Origin: Coccinella septempunctata
Lineage: Eukaryota > Arthropoda > Insecta > Coleoptera > Coccinellidae
Assembly: GCF_907165205.1 (NCBI RefSeq)
Contig: NC_058195.1
Coordinates: 22,588,936-22,652,935 of the forward strand
Direction: 5' to 3'
DNA length: 64,000 nt
The notes below the pieces were generated by a model. It saw nothing but the letters and a program-made list of their open reading frames with translations, ran no database searches and was not told where the DNA came from. Position 1 is the stretch's first letter, and each line of letters opens with the position of its first letter. Made by a program: the position numbers and the translations under genes. Shown here in pieces: positions 33,339 to 43,918 of the stretch.

Positions 33339-33507
33339 GTATTTCGGTATGTATCATGTGAGTTTTCGCGTGTGCTTATTCTAATGTGAATTTATTTTAG
33401 AGTCCTGAAGAAGACCCTAATCAGGGTCGAAACGTTGACTTAAGATGAAAGAAATAAGAGAGGAAATCTTATACAATCATTTTCCCTACACCCCTTAAAC
33501 TAAAGAA
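33339..33507 (+). repeat. PLE-A 3' terminal repeat with hammerhead-like motif
   Basis: This is the direct repeat of 30459-30626. The hammerhead-like core at 33400-33439 has stem GACCC/GGGTC with an altered loop (TAATCA for TAATCT). Confidence 0.85.
33400..33439 (+). ncRNA. hammerhead-ribozyme-like motif, PLE-A copy 3, 3' repeat
   Basis: CTGAAGA, stem GACCC/GGGTC, then GAAAC-GTT, the same as in the 5' repeat except in the loop. The stem is kept while the loop varies. Confidence 0.65.
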
Positions 33508-33510
33508 GTG

Positions 33511-33525
33511 TACACACACACACAC
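33511..33525 (+). repeat. (AC)n microsatellite at the PLE-A 3' end
   Basis: A short CA run lies immediately after the Penelope repeat. Penelope-like insertions next to such runs are known in other animals. Confidence 0.8.
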
Positions 33526-34193
33526 CGTGTACCAGCGTACCGTCCTTGAACCCATCCACGAGACCGCAGAACGAAATGGCGGAGACACCTGCGCCGAGAC
33601 AGCTGACGTTTCTGTGTGCAAATCGGAACTACCACTGCCAACCATAGAGGGGAATAGAAACTTCATCGACGAGGTTATTTCACTTGTGAATTCGATCCCC
33701 AGCACATAGGCAGCGCGAAAGTTAGGTCATCATTTCTTGAGGTAGATAGAATCTTTAAATTAAACTCACTATTTCATCTTAAGTTGATTTCTTCCGAGGT
33801 TAGAGGGGTTTAATGAATCCGAATTTTCTGAGAAAATTGGAATTCATTTCAGTGTATTCCTTTCATTTCACATTTCCGCCTTTAAATATATTCAATTCTC
33901 AAATCTTCAATGCATTCATTCCGATAAGCAGAGTAAATGTAGAAAACCGTTTGGCTGTGTTCAACGTTGTTTTTTTTGCATGCCGTTGAATATTTCGATG
34001 TTTTTCTGATGTTGATATGCGATAAACCGGAGCTGACGGCGTTTTTACTCGCTTTCTGTAATTTTCAGATTTTTAACGTCTGAGGGGATTTGCCTATAAA
34101 AGCTTTTCTCTACGATTCGTCATTAATTGTGTTCACGACGAGCCGTTCAACGAATTTAGAGTAAATTTTGTGTTGCGAGGATTAGTGCTCTTG
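33526..34193. other. no supported gene; a TATA-like element at about 34094
   Basis: A 60-codon frame at 33527-33709 has no recognisable content. CTATAAAAG occurs at about 34092-34100, one hundred bases before repeat U copy 2, and could be its promoter if U is a retroelement end. Confidence 0.35.
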
Positions 34194-34860
34194 GAAATTA
34201 ATTTTTATTTTTCGTTTTCCGCGAGTGCCTTGCAATAAAGTAGGTAGGTCTCCGTCTATACCGTTCAGTTTCTTTATAAGACCTACACCAGTTACTTTTT
34301 GTCACTGCTGTACTGGATCGCTTTCTGTTATCTTTTGCCGTACTTCACCCTGTTTCGCGAGTCTGACTTTTTCCTTCGCTATCAGTCATGGTGCGTAAGC
34401 CCTTGTGGTAGGGAAGAGGAAGTCCCGTCAACCCCCCTGTTCGCGTTCCCGCGTCATAAGTGTTGAAATAGAAATTTCTTCTTTTCTATCAGTCATGGTG
34501 CGTAAGCCCTTGTGGTAGAGAATAAGAGATACCGCTCGTCGTCAGTGAAATCCCGTAGTTGCGCTCAAAATAGACCTCTTCTCCGCTATCAGTCATGGAG
34601 CGTAGCCATTGGTGTAGCGAATAAAAGTCTCGAGTAGATCCGCCCTGGTTGTGTTTCTTTCATTTATGGAGAAATACAATTAATTACATCCCGATACCGT
34701 ATAGCAAGTCATTTCACTTCGCGAGGTCATCCTTAGTATCCATTTCGTCAGTTCTGGTTGGCGCATTTCATTGTACAACCTTTGATTTTTCACCGTACCC
34801 AGTATAAACTTTATAAAGTGCTCGTGATCGGATTGAATTTCCAGAATGTATGTTTGTTGA
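34194..34860 (+). repeat. unclassified interspersed repeat U, copy 2
   Basis: It is the inverted partner of 12975-13535. It contains AATAAA (about 34236) and three spaced versions of CTATCAGTCATGG followed by GCGTAAGCCCTTGTGGTAG or a variant (about 34380, 34487 and 34587). The complementary strand keeps a frame (34680-34922) also open in copy 1. I do not recognise the family. Confidence 0.7.
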
Positions 34861-35006
34861 GAAATGTTTTTGTAGCACTGGTGAATTTCTATCCTGCCCT
34901 TTGAAATAGACAGTAATTTCATTCATTTTCTGTATATTATTGACATGACCTATACATCACTGTAATGTCTAAAAGAATTAATAAATTTGTATTGTATTGT
35001 GTTGTA
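34861..35006 (+). mobile_element. 3' end of a CR1-group LINE
   Basis: The last codons of ORF2 (EKCFCSTGEFL..., stop at about 34912) resemble the C-terminus of the frame ending at 38601. The 3' UTR contains GACATGACCTATAC (34942) and ATTAATAAA, and ends in a (TATTG)n-like tail to about 35006. Confidence 0.7.
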
Positions 35007-35522
35007 GATCCAAGCGCTTTTATATATCTCTCGCTTCTGAATTAACCCGAACAATGCAGAATAAATGCAGTTTGCCCAGGAAACGAAACGATCGCGGTTC
35101 AAGAGCCGAGGCATGCCGCAAAATGATCATTAGAAGTAGAATTAGAAGCCGCTTTCAAAGCCTTGTGGATATATTCCTGTCGCGTCGATGTATTATAGAT
35201 CAAGCGCTAGACAAGGAAGCGCGTAGGCATGCCTCAAACCTCTCATTTCTCAGAGGGGACGTGAGATGAAGATAGAAGAATCGTGAGATTGAGATATTAT
35301 GAAAAACAGAGACTCAGTGCCATAAGTATGATGGGAAATTTGGACTGAGGGATGATGAAATGGATTAATAAAATATTTGGGTAATACGTGTAATTTTCAG
35401 AATTCATTTGGTGATGCACTGCTTCACCTGCCTTATAGGACAAGCCGCCACTGTATTCAAACGCAATATAAATTGAAAGAAAACTATAATCTATTGCAAT
35501 AAACGAAAGTAGTTGTACATAC
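35007..35522 (-). other. downstream CMAS intron, no further exon found
   Basis: This follows the CMAS exon on the minus strand. I found no acceptor plus coding block resembling the end of the synthetase. Frames at 34997-35269 are not convincing. Confidence 0.4.
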
Positions 35523-35690
35523 TTATTATTCTGAAGTGTACCATCACGAATCAAAGAATTCTTAGAGAAATAGAACATTCCATTTTCAACCAATTCGCCA
35601 TTCCAGTCTTGACGACGTGGCCTTGATGCTGGTTCGAAATTCAATGGAATAAGTTTTCCTTCCCGTACGGTCCATCGTAATTTGAAAGAT
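35523..35690 (-). CDS. CMAS: CMP-sialic acid synthetase, internal exon
   Basis: This 168-bp exon is flanked by TTTCAG on its 5' side and GTATGT on its 3' side. It encodes SFKLRWTVREGKLIPL and then RPRRQDWNGELVENGMFYFS, a strongly conserved block of N-acylneuraminate cytidylyltransferases, the enzymes that activate sialic acid with CTP. Arg and Gln in RRQDW sit at the nucleotide/sugar pocket in this family. Its first base completes an Arg codon begun by the last two bases of the exon at 59279-59486, so the two exons join in frame. The next exon was not found in the window. Confidence 0.9.
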
Positions 35691-36643
35691 CTGAAATTTA
35701 AACATTTATCTGAATGATATCTTCATGCATTTAATATTTCTGCAAATGAAAAATTTATATTTGTGATGCCCACGAGAGACTCGTTTCATACTGTCTAGTT
35801 TTCGGGACAAGACACTAGACGAGACTTGAGATTTTGTCGACAAGGCGAGACTTGATATATCGTTGATGAGATAAGACGAGATAATTCTCTTTGTGAGTCT
35901 CGTACAAGAGTCTCGCAGTGGTCTCGTAGTCTTGTGAATACCCAGGAAACACACCTTGGTTTACTATACGTCTAATATTCATCCTGATGTTATATTTTTC
36001 ATTTCGATTCATCACAGTACAAGTATTTTACGTCTTTATCATAGTATTTTTGTGGTAGGTTTATAAAACGTATTTTAGCGTGAGCCATATACATATATAA
36101 TGTCACAGATCAATCCAATTCTATTTGAAAGTTCTTATAGTGGACTGTATTACGTCTTTAATTATTGGCAATTCGATTGCTCCGCCACACGAGTTCGTGG
36201 ATTACCCTACACAAAGAGATGAAATTCGCGTAATTTCCGAGATTTGAGAGGAATTACCCAGCCGACTATAAGAAGGAAGATTCAAACAGAAAAGGTACTC
36301 ACCTGGTCTTCGTTGAATCTCTGACTTTAAACCTTCCAAACTCAAACGAAAACAATTGTCTTTACATAACAAGCGATGTGTTCTCTCATGGAGCTATCAA
36401 CGAACTTAAACACTATTTGAGTTTTTGTGCGGAACTGCGATGTTTTCCTTATTTAGGATTAGCAAAAAATCGGTATTCAAAGTGCGTAACGTCCGTTGTT
36501 GATACGGAAAACGAAGTATGTTAAAAATCAAGAAAGAATGGGAAAGTCATGAATCGAGAAGGGATTCCAATATGGAAATGAATCCTTTCAAATCCTCACT
36601 CTCCGTCAATTCAGACGAGACGCAAAAACTCGATTAAAATCGA
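35691..36643 (-). other. start of the CMAS giant intron (3' side), with a GAGAC-rich foldback
   Basis: No gene is seen. Between about 35769 and 35940 the motifs GAGACTCG, GACGAGA and AGTCTCG recur many times. The outer ends (CACGAGAGACT and CACAAGACTACGAGAC on opposite strands) are roughly inverted, suggesting a small MITE. Confidence 0.45.
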
Positions 36644-37400
36644 TCAAACCCCCCACCCGAAATAGCGATTTTGTGAATAAAAAAATATTCCGCCATTCTC
36701 ATAAGAATTCAAAAAAAAATATTGTTTATTTGATAGAAATAAACATCGCTTTATTTTTTGAGTTATAAACACCCTACTTACATTCATTAGTGACTGAAGG
36801 GGAATCAGATTTCTAACTCGACTGATGGCATAGAAAGAGCAATTCAATTTTTTGCAGACATAATCTACATGAGAGCACCACCTCAGATTCTTGTCCAGGT
36901 AGATTTCCAGAAATCTGGAACTTTGCTTGGCTTCAATCACGTGACCCGAGAACCGTAATGTCAACCTATTGAAGTCTCCATTCCTATTTTGGAAGTGAAT
37001 GCATTCTGTTTTGCTAATATTGATCATTAAATTATTTTTACGGCACCAGTCTACAAAACATTGATGGAATAGTTGACATAGAGTCTGCAATTCTTCGAAT
37101 GTTTTGGCAGTAATCGCGATTGAAGTATTATCAGCAAACAAGACCAGTCTTATGACATTCAAAAGAAGGTTGAAATCTGTGAAACCCGATAACAAAAATA
37201 GCGCGTTCTTCAAATTAACAGGCAAGTCGTTGACAAACAACAGAAATAAAAGCGGCCCCAGCACGGATCCCTCAGGTACACCCAAGTTAATATTTTCTTC
37301 TTGCGAGGAAGAGTTGCCGACTTTGACAGGGATTCTTCTATTTTCTAAATAGCTTCGAATCCATAGCTCAGGCAGACGATTTTTCCGATCTTAGGAGGGT
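36644..37400 (-). pseudogene. CR1-group LINE reverse transcriptase piece (inverted arm)
   Basis: The frame at 36644-37285 begins at GVPEGSVLGPLLFLLF and continues through the catalytic box, which reads FADN instead of FADD, then GHVIEAKQSSRFLEIYLDKN. It stops early through a deletion. Residues upstream of GVPEGS continue to about 37400 in another frame. The segment from 37213 is repeated in inverted orientation at 37897-38146. Confidence 0.8.
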
Positions 37401-38146
37401 GATTCATTGATTAAATGCCGGAATTGAAGCAGATTTAATATTACCCATAATTTCAAATTTTTTTCATTCACACATTTATTTATCAATACTATAATAAAAC
37501 GATACATAAGCATGGAAATTTATTTTGATTCTGACTCATCAGAAGTATCCACCTCAAAATCAATTTCTTCCTCGTTTTCCTCAGTATATGGGTTGAGTTT
37601 GACACAACACTGATCAGTTGCATAAAGCCACATTGCGTTAACAAAAATTGTACGCAAAATTTGTTGTTTTAGTGAAATCCAGCATGGTGGGATCAAATTT
37701 GAGTCGATGCCTCTAACATTTTTCAAAAACTTGTTTTTGTTTTCCTTTGTTCCATATGCTTTCTGGAACACCCAATATCCAGCATCATTGACGCTTATAC
37801 ACTGTTTGATACCATAAATATGAGCAGTTAACTCCTGTACGCATTCAATTTTCTCTCCGACGAAAAGATCTGCTCGATCTGTCAAAAAGTCTGTCTGTTA
37901 AAAATTTGAAATTATTGGTAATATTGAATCTGCTTCAATTCCAGCATTTAATCAATGAATCACCCTCCTAAGATCGGAAAAATCGTCTTCCTGAGCTATG
38001 GATTCGAAGCTATTTAGAAAATAGAAAAATCCTTGTCAAAGTCGGCAACTCTTCCTCGCAAGAAGAAAATATTAACTTGGGCGTACCTGAGGGGTCCGTG
38101 CTGGGACCGCTTCTATTTTTGTTGTTTGTCAATGAATTGCCTGCTA
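37213..38146. repeat. long inverted repeat carrying LINE sequence at its ends
   Basis: Arms at 37213-37456 and 37897-38146 match with only a few differences. Each arm has an outer LINE part (from RT codons around VPEGSVLGP to CCGATCTTAGGAGGG) and an inner unique part (GATTCATTGATTAAATGC, GGAATTGAAGCAGATT). The centre holds the frame at 37520-37885. Confidence 0.85.
37520..37885 (-). CDS. open frame in the centre of the inverted repeat, mobile-element-associated, unknown
   Basis: This 121-codon frame has LIPPCWISLKQQILRTIFVN, AMWLYATDQCCVKLNPY and an acidic C-terminus. I recall similar PPC-x-SLKQQI-RT-W blocks from repetitive genes of insects and cnidarians, but I cannot attach a function. 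Its place between inverted arms suggests it is cargo or a fragment of a DNA element. Confidence 0.4.
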   Translation of the reverse strand: MTDRADLFVGEKIECVQELTAHIYGIKQCISVNDAGYWVFQKAYGTKENKNKFLKNVRGIDSNLIPPCWISLKQQILRTIFVNAMWLYATDQCCVKLNPYTEENEEEIDFEVDTSDESESK

Positions 38147-38676
38147 ATTGCCTGCTAATTGCCTCCTATAATATAATGTTATGGGGTAACTCGTCCGATG
38201 TAAGTAGAGTGCTTATAACTCAAAAACGGATTCTGCGTATGATATTCAATATCTCACCTAGAACTTCATGCAGGTCTCATTTCAAGAATCACAATATTCT
38301 AACGGTTGCATCAATATTCATATTAAGGTACCTCCTATACGCTAAAGAAAATGAGGACCATTTTGCAAAAGTGTCTCTTTATCATAATTATAACACCAGA
38401 AATGAAACAATTATGTCCATTCCAAAGCACAGAACTGCTAAGTTTGAGATATCCCCTTTGTATCAACGTGTAAAGCTTTTCAATCATCTTCCAAAAGAAA
38501 TAGTATCGCTTAGTTTTAAGGAATTTAAGAAAATAGTTAAAGCTAAACTTTTGGAAAAATGTTATTACTCAGTTTGTGAATATTTTTCTGATAAAATGTA
38601 ATTGTTGATTTATTGACTTGTCCTATACATGTTGAATGTCTTACAGGATTAATAAATTATTCTATTCTATTCTATC
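38010..38676 (+). pseudogene. CR1-group LINE ORF2 with internal deletion, and 3' tail
   Basis: The frame at 38077-38601 joins GVPEGSVLGPLLFLLF directly to the C-terminal part (NIMLWGNSSDVSRVLITQKR, LEKCYYSVCEYF). The catalytic FADD segment is therefore deleted; the junction carries a short duplication (about 38140-38165). The 3' UTR has GACTTGTCCTATAC (38615) and ATTAATAAA, and ends in (ATTCT)n at about 38675. Confidence 0.85.
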
Positions 38677-38689
38677 TGTCGATTTCCCT

Positions 38690-39040
38690 GCTAGCGTTTA
38701 AACCTTAATATATAAAATCTAGGCAACCATGGATGTGCCCCACTTTTGACCAAGCAACCTAATACTGTGAGATATGGAATAAAGTAACCTTTCATTAAAA
38801 AAAAGCCAATCAAATAACTGATAAGGCAAGTAAGTGATTCCATCTGATCTACATCTTTGCTTTTCAGATTACCCGGATATCTACCGTGCAGGGCCTTAGC
38901 ACTCCACTTCTCCACCCGCTCATCCAACGTGCTTCCAACCATGTGATACTCCAGGTTAGACAGTTTCAATGGAGATATATTTTCGTCGGCTTCACGGATG
39001 GCCTGGAATAGAGGTGAGTTATCCGCAAAAAATAATCTCT
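38690..39040 (-). pseudogene. scrap of an R2/R4-type LINE
   Basis: The minus strand reads LKLSNLEYHMVGS, then VEKWSAKALHGRYPGNL, which parallels the LHGRHQNEF region of the element at 14009-15172. The downstream half of the frame no longer matches. Only about 250 bp remain. Confidence 0.55.
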
Positions 39041-39720
39041 GAGCGATTCGACAGTCTCCCTATGTGTGCTTTCCACGTTCAGCACATCGCCGATGTCGCG
39101 GAAGGTACAATCGAATAGATGAGGAGTGTGGATGGTGTACTCCGTATCTTGTGAGCGTCCGGATCACGTACGAGTGTGTATGCTCGTATAGTGTAAGGGG
39201 TGAAGCACCAGTCCGGCGCGTCTCCAGGTGGCGGATAAAAGGACGGCCTCTAACGATGATTTCATATGAGGAGGAGGCCAGCATGGAAATAAAATCGGCT
39301 CGTTGTGCCTAAAACCTCAACTGGCAGCCTTTTAAATACCTTGCCGCGGACCAACTTCTCCTGTCCCGGCTGTAGTGTCGTGGCCAAGGGATTGCACCAG
39401 GAATACGATGCCAGATGGGATCTCGAGCTAACCTCGGGACCATCCTGATACACCAACGCTTCTTGGCTGTCTGTGGTCATGTCTCGCGGGCCAATGGAGT
39501 GGGGGGGGGTCTCGGCTTAAACATCTGGACCAAGAGGAAACAACCTCATCAAAAATTCTAAATCCAAGACGGGGATCCAGGTCAAAGGATGCGTGGCTGG
39601 ATAGAAGACTAGTCCCAACTGGTTTCAACCTTGGAGCACCGGAGGGAACTCCATTGTATTAACCCCTTACCTCTGCAAGCGGGGCTCTGTAGAGTTGGAC
39701 CGTTCTGACCCTAGCTTCTC
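39041..39720 (+). other. 5' UTR of the LOA-type LINE
   Basis: This GC-richer stretch precedes ORF1 and has a G-run at about 39508. Frames on both strands here are short and carry no recognisable domain. Confidence 0.5.
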
Positions 39721-40928
39721 GTGGGACCTATTATGGATGGAAAAAAGGAGAAACAAAAAACCACTGGAAAAGAGGTGGAGAAACCCTCCACCTCCTCATC
39801 AAGGCACCTTGAGAAGGGGAAGGTCAAAAGACCAAATAAAAATCGGCTGCCATTTGAGGTGCCCAAGTTGGTTGAACCGGGTGGCAGAGATGACCCACTG
39901 AGGAGAGGACTCAGTGGTGCAGGGGTGCAAAGGTACCTGCGACACCTCCATCAGGGCCTTACACCTGAGGAGGCTAGAAAGCAAGCTCTTTCGCACCCAA
40001 CCCCGAGAGTTACACCTACGGGCAAACAGAATAAAAGAAGCCTGGAGCTTATAACACCTTCGACGCGGCCACTACCAAAGAGGCAGAAGACAGCTGTAGC
40101 TAAGACCGGGCAAGTCACTGGCTCTGCAGCAGCTGTCAAAGCTAAGAAAATCTCCAGGGTTGAAATCATGCACAAGGACTACCCTAAGGCTACCCTGGAG
40201 GCAGAGCAACTTTCCTCCCTGGAAGATATCCTGGTGGAGGAGATGTGCCAGAGCCAGGAAAGGGGGATCCACTTTACTGGCGTTCATTTCTGGAATGCTG
40301 GATGCTGGTCGATTGTGGATCCCAGGGATCTGCGGAATGGATCATAAAATCAGTTCCGCAGCTGAAATCTTGGAAGGGACCCGAGTTGGTGGTGCGAAGG
40401 GGAGACGACATCCCCAAGCCCACCAACATTACGGTATTCTTTCCAAGAAGCCAAGAAATGGAGCCTGAGAAGATCCTCAGACTCGTGGAAGTTCAGAACT
40501 CCAACCTCAATATTGGGGCATGGAGAATTCTGAACTCCAGGAAGGAGGGCAAGGGAACAGTCCTCACGATTGGGATTGATCCCCAAACAGAAGAAACCTT
40601 GAAGGCAGGGGGATGTTGCCTAAACTTCCGGTTTGGGTGCATCCCAGTCTCAGGGTTAAAGAGTAAGGATGTCCCTGTAGAGGGTTCGGTGGATGTGGAG
40701 ATGCCCTCCACATCCCGGGAACTCGAGGTGCAGGGAGAAGGGGCAGACTCAAGTCTGGGGCAAGCTGTTGGCTCTTCCGGGGCGCCTATGGCGGCGGAGA
40801 TTCCCTCTGCCACCCTGGCGGCTGGGCGTAGCTGTCAGCTGTCCGTGAGTGCCTTCTCGGTTCCCGAAAGGGAAAAACACCGTAAGGAATCGGAGGAGGA
40901 ACGGGAGAAGATGGAGGAGGGGACGTAA
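39721..40928 (+). pseudogene. LOA-type LINE ORF1 (DUF4780-like), frameshifted
   Basis: Frames 39721-40347 and 40245-40928 overlap and together form one ORF1. The first has a basic N-terminus and then GLSGAGVQRYLRHLHQGLTP and HFTGVHFWNAGCWSIVD. The second has SWKGPELVVRRGDDIPKPTN, VFFPRSQEMEPEKIL and LNFRFGCIPVSG, the pattern of the DUF4780 domain found in ORF1 of insect LINEs, followed by an acidic, low-complexity tail. The frameshift lies near 40300-40345. The base composition is richer in G and C than the surrounding sequence. Confidence 0.75.
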
Positions 40929-40987
40929 AGGGACGGGGTGACCAAAGTCCCTCACCTCAAAACAACCACTGCATCTTCTCGAAAGTA

Positions 40988-43642
40988 GTGCAAGTGAACC
41001 TGCATCACGCGAAGGGTTCTTCAGCAGTGGTTGCAAGGTTATTTGCGAGGTTGCAATTAGGCATTGCTCTGATCCAGGAACCCTGGATCAACAAAGAAGG
41101 TCAAATCTCAGGATTGGCATGCAAGGTCATGGCAAAAGGGGGAACTAACCCCATTATGTCGCTTAAGAAGCCAGATGGTTCTTACATTGAAGGAGAGAAG
41201 AAACGAGCCAGTCTTCTTCTCAAAACACACTTCCCAGGTAGGGAACCAATAGATAATACTGAAACAGCAATGAAGTACACCAAAAACTCCAGCAAGGAGG
41301 ACTGGGACATTGCTAGGAAAATATTCACAAGGCAACGACTTGAATGAGCCATAAGCACCAGGAGTAGATGGGGTGTTTCCGATACTCCTGCAGAAAGGAG
41401 TGGAGGAGATCCTCCCTCATCTATTAAATATCACAAGGAGCAGCCTGGCATTGGGTCGAATACCTAGAAGATGGAGAAGGGCAAGAATTACCTTCATTCC
41501 AAAAGTAGGGAAAAAGGACGGGACTGACCCTCGATCCTTTAGACCCATTTGCTTAACATCGTTTCTTCTAAAAACGATGGAGAAAGTAGTGGATAACTTC
41601 ATAAGAACGGAGTATCTGGAGAAAATACCACTTCACAATTGTCAGCATGCTTACAGGGCGGGACATTCAACGGAAACCGCCCTGTATAAGTTGACTGAAG
41701 TCATCCAGAGAACTCTGAACAACAAAGAAATCGCCATGTGTGCATTCCTGGATGTATCTGGGGCCTTTGACAACACAACACACGTGTCTGTCAGAGATGC
41801 ACTTAAGAGGCGAGGAGTGAATGATACCATTTTAAAGTGGATGTATGAGGTGTTAACGACGAGAGCAGCTGAGACATCGATGGGCGATGGAACCGTCTTT
41901 GTCAAAGCTACTCGTGGAAAACCTCAGGGAGGGGTAATATCTCCCCTCTTATGGAGTCTAGTAGTAGATGAACTACACAGGCTAACGGAGCTCGGCTTCG
42001 AATGTGTAGGCTATGCTGATGACATAGTCCAGATTATTAGAGGAAAATTCGAAGGCATTCTCTGCGACCTAATGCAGAAGGGCTTTAGAATTATGGAGCA
42101 ATGGTGCTTGTCTGTGGGGCTGAACGTTAACCCAACCAAGACCACAGTAGTTCCGTTCACGCGGAAGAGGAACCTTCCAGCCATGAACAGCCGTTAACAT
42201 TAAACGGTAATATTTTGGAGTGGGGGTCTGAAGTCAAATACCTAGGAATAACCCTGGATAGCAAACTTCTGTGGAATAAGCATGTTGATAATGCTACTGG
42301 CAAAGCTACAAGGGCTCTGATGGCGTGCAGACGTCTATGCGGCAGGAATTGGGTTTGTAACCCAAAAATACTGCGATGGATGTACGTCATGATTGTAAGA
42401 TTTATAATCACATATGGGGCAGTAGCCTGGTTTGCTAAGGCAGGTCAGGTAAGTACGAGGAGAATGCTCGACAGAGTACAAAGGCTTGCCTGTGTGTGCA
42501 TCACAGGAGCCATGAGGACGTGTCCAACTAGGGCGCTTGAGATCATCACAGACCTCACACCTCTACATCTAGTGATTGATAGGATAGCTCATGAGGCCAT
42601 CCTCATATTATCTAAGGAAGGAACAGGTAACGAGAGAATCAAGAGGCAGAGAGTTTGGTCCTCCCTGAACGACTACATCTCATCTGCAAAGCTTCCTAGT
42701 GACTTAATGATCAAGAAAGTAAGCATTGAGAAAAATTTCAGTACAATGCTAAGTAAAAGAAGAGATTGGGAACGGGAGTACACCGACTACAATCTTAAAG
42801 AAAATACATTAAAATGGTATACAGATGGTTCTGAAACCGCTACAGGAGCTGGCGCTGGGATTTATGGGGCAAGTACCTAGTGTGCACTATCGTTAGGCTC
42901 CTGTACAAGCGTCCTTCAAACGGAAATACTAGCAATCGAAAGATGCCTAGATGTAAATCTAGAAAGAAACTATCAGAAGTGTGATATAGCTATTCATACA
43001 GATAGTCAAGCTGCCGTAAAGGCACTGAGCTCCTATGTCATTGATTCAAAGCTGATTTGGGAGTGCCGGAGTAAACTCAATGATGTAGGCAAGAAGAATG
43101 AGGTCTCTTTAATCTGGGTTCCCGGTCACTCGGGAATCGTAGGAAACGAGAAGGCCAATACACTTGCCAGAGGGAGCGCACAAACGCCACTCACTGGCCC
43201 AGAACCCTTCTGTGGTATAGGAAAATGCACCTACAAGAAGGAGTTTATGGAGAAGGAGAAAGCCGAAAGGGAAAAACTCTGGCGGAATCTCCCAGGAATG
43301 GATCACTCCAAAAAGTTCCTTCGGAACTTTGAAACTGCTAGATCCAAAAAATATCTGGATCTCAGTAAGAACCAACTACACCTACTCACTGGCTTTCTCA
43401 CAGGACATTGTCGCCTAAAGAAGAATCTGTTGAGAATGGGTTTGTCGGACGCTGACGAGTGTAGATTCTGTGGGGAGGAGGAGGAAACTCCTATTCACCT
43501 GGTTACGGAATGCTTTGCCATTGCAAGCCAAAAGAAAGAGTGCTTTGGACGAGAAACTTGTAGGAGTGGGGAATTATCCTCGTTGAAACCGTCACAGATA
43601 TTGGATTTCATTAGATCTCTGGATCTGGAAGGCGAGCTGTAA
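40988..43642 (+). pseudogene. LOA-type LINE ORF2: endonuclease remnant, RT, RNase H
   Basis: The endonuclease begins at 40988 (QVNLHHAKGSSAVVARLF, IALIQEPWI) but most of it is deleted after about 41130. RT follows (41373-42197): FRPICLTSFLLKTMEK, QHAYRAGHSTETAL, CAFLDVSGAFDNT, GKPQGGVISPLLWSLVVDEL and the YADD box (CVGYADDIV). The frame at 42215-42880 leads into RNase H (WYTDGSETATGAGAGIY). The rest of RNase H (TDSQAAVKAL, WVPGHSGIVGNE) lies after a stop at about 42880. A C-terminal zinc knuckle, CRFCGEEEETPIHLVTEC, ends the frame at 43642. RNase H with this knuckle points to the LOA/I/R1 side of the LINE tree. Confidence 0.85.
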
Positions 43643-43745
43643 AGGGCGCGATGAAAACAGCTCTGTTAGGGGGCACAATAGACCTTAAGGTCGCAGTGAA
43701 CTGTAACCCCTTCTCACTATACTATACTATACTACTATACTCTCT
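43643..43745 (+). repeat. LOA-type LINE 3' end with (CTATA)n tail
   Basis: The short 3' UTR ends in repeated ACTAT units at about 43715-43741. Confidence 0.7.
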
Positions 43746-43918
43746 TGTGAGCGTAGTACGTATTTTTTATCTATCTCGCGAAGTTCGGTAGTCGACCATG
43801 TGAGAATTCCAAGAGAATAAGTTATACTAGGGATGGCCCAGATATTGATCGCTGTATATAGGGATTTTGAATTAAGCTTGGCCTTTATCAGTAGATTCAG
43901 TCTTAATTAAAATATTAA

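Larger units (their letters stand above)
30459..33507 (+). mobile_element. Penelope-like element A, copy 3, with direct terminal repeats
   Basis: The element is bounded by two direct repeats of about 167 bp (30459-30626 and 33339-33507), each carrying a hammerhead-like motif. Between them lie an N-terminal frame, RT and GIY-YIG, broken by two small frameshifts. The 3' repeat ends in an (AC)n tract. The body is nearly the same as copy 1 on the other strand, and it preserves the empty hAT site. Confidence 0.9.

Noticed and set aside
35007..35522. Next CMAS exon immediately downstream
   Set aside because: I looked for an acceptor followed by codons like the SVDID region of the enzyme and found none.
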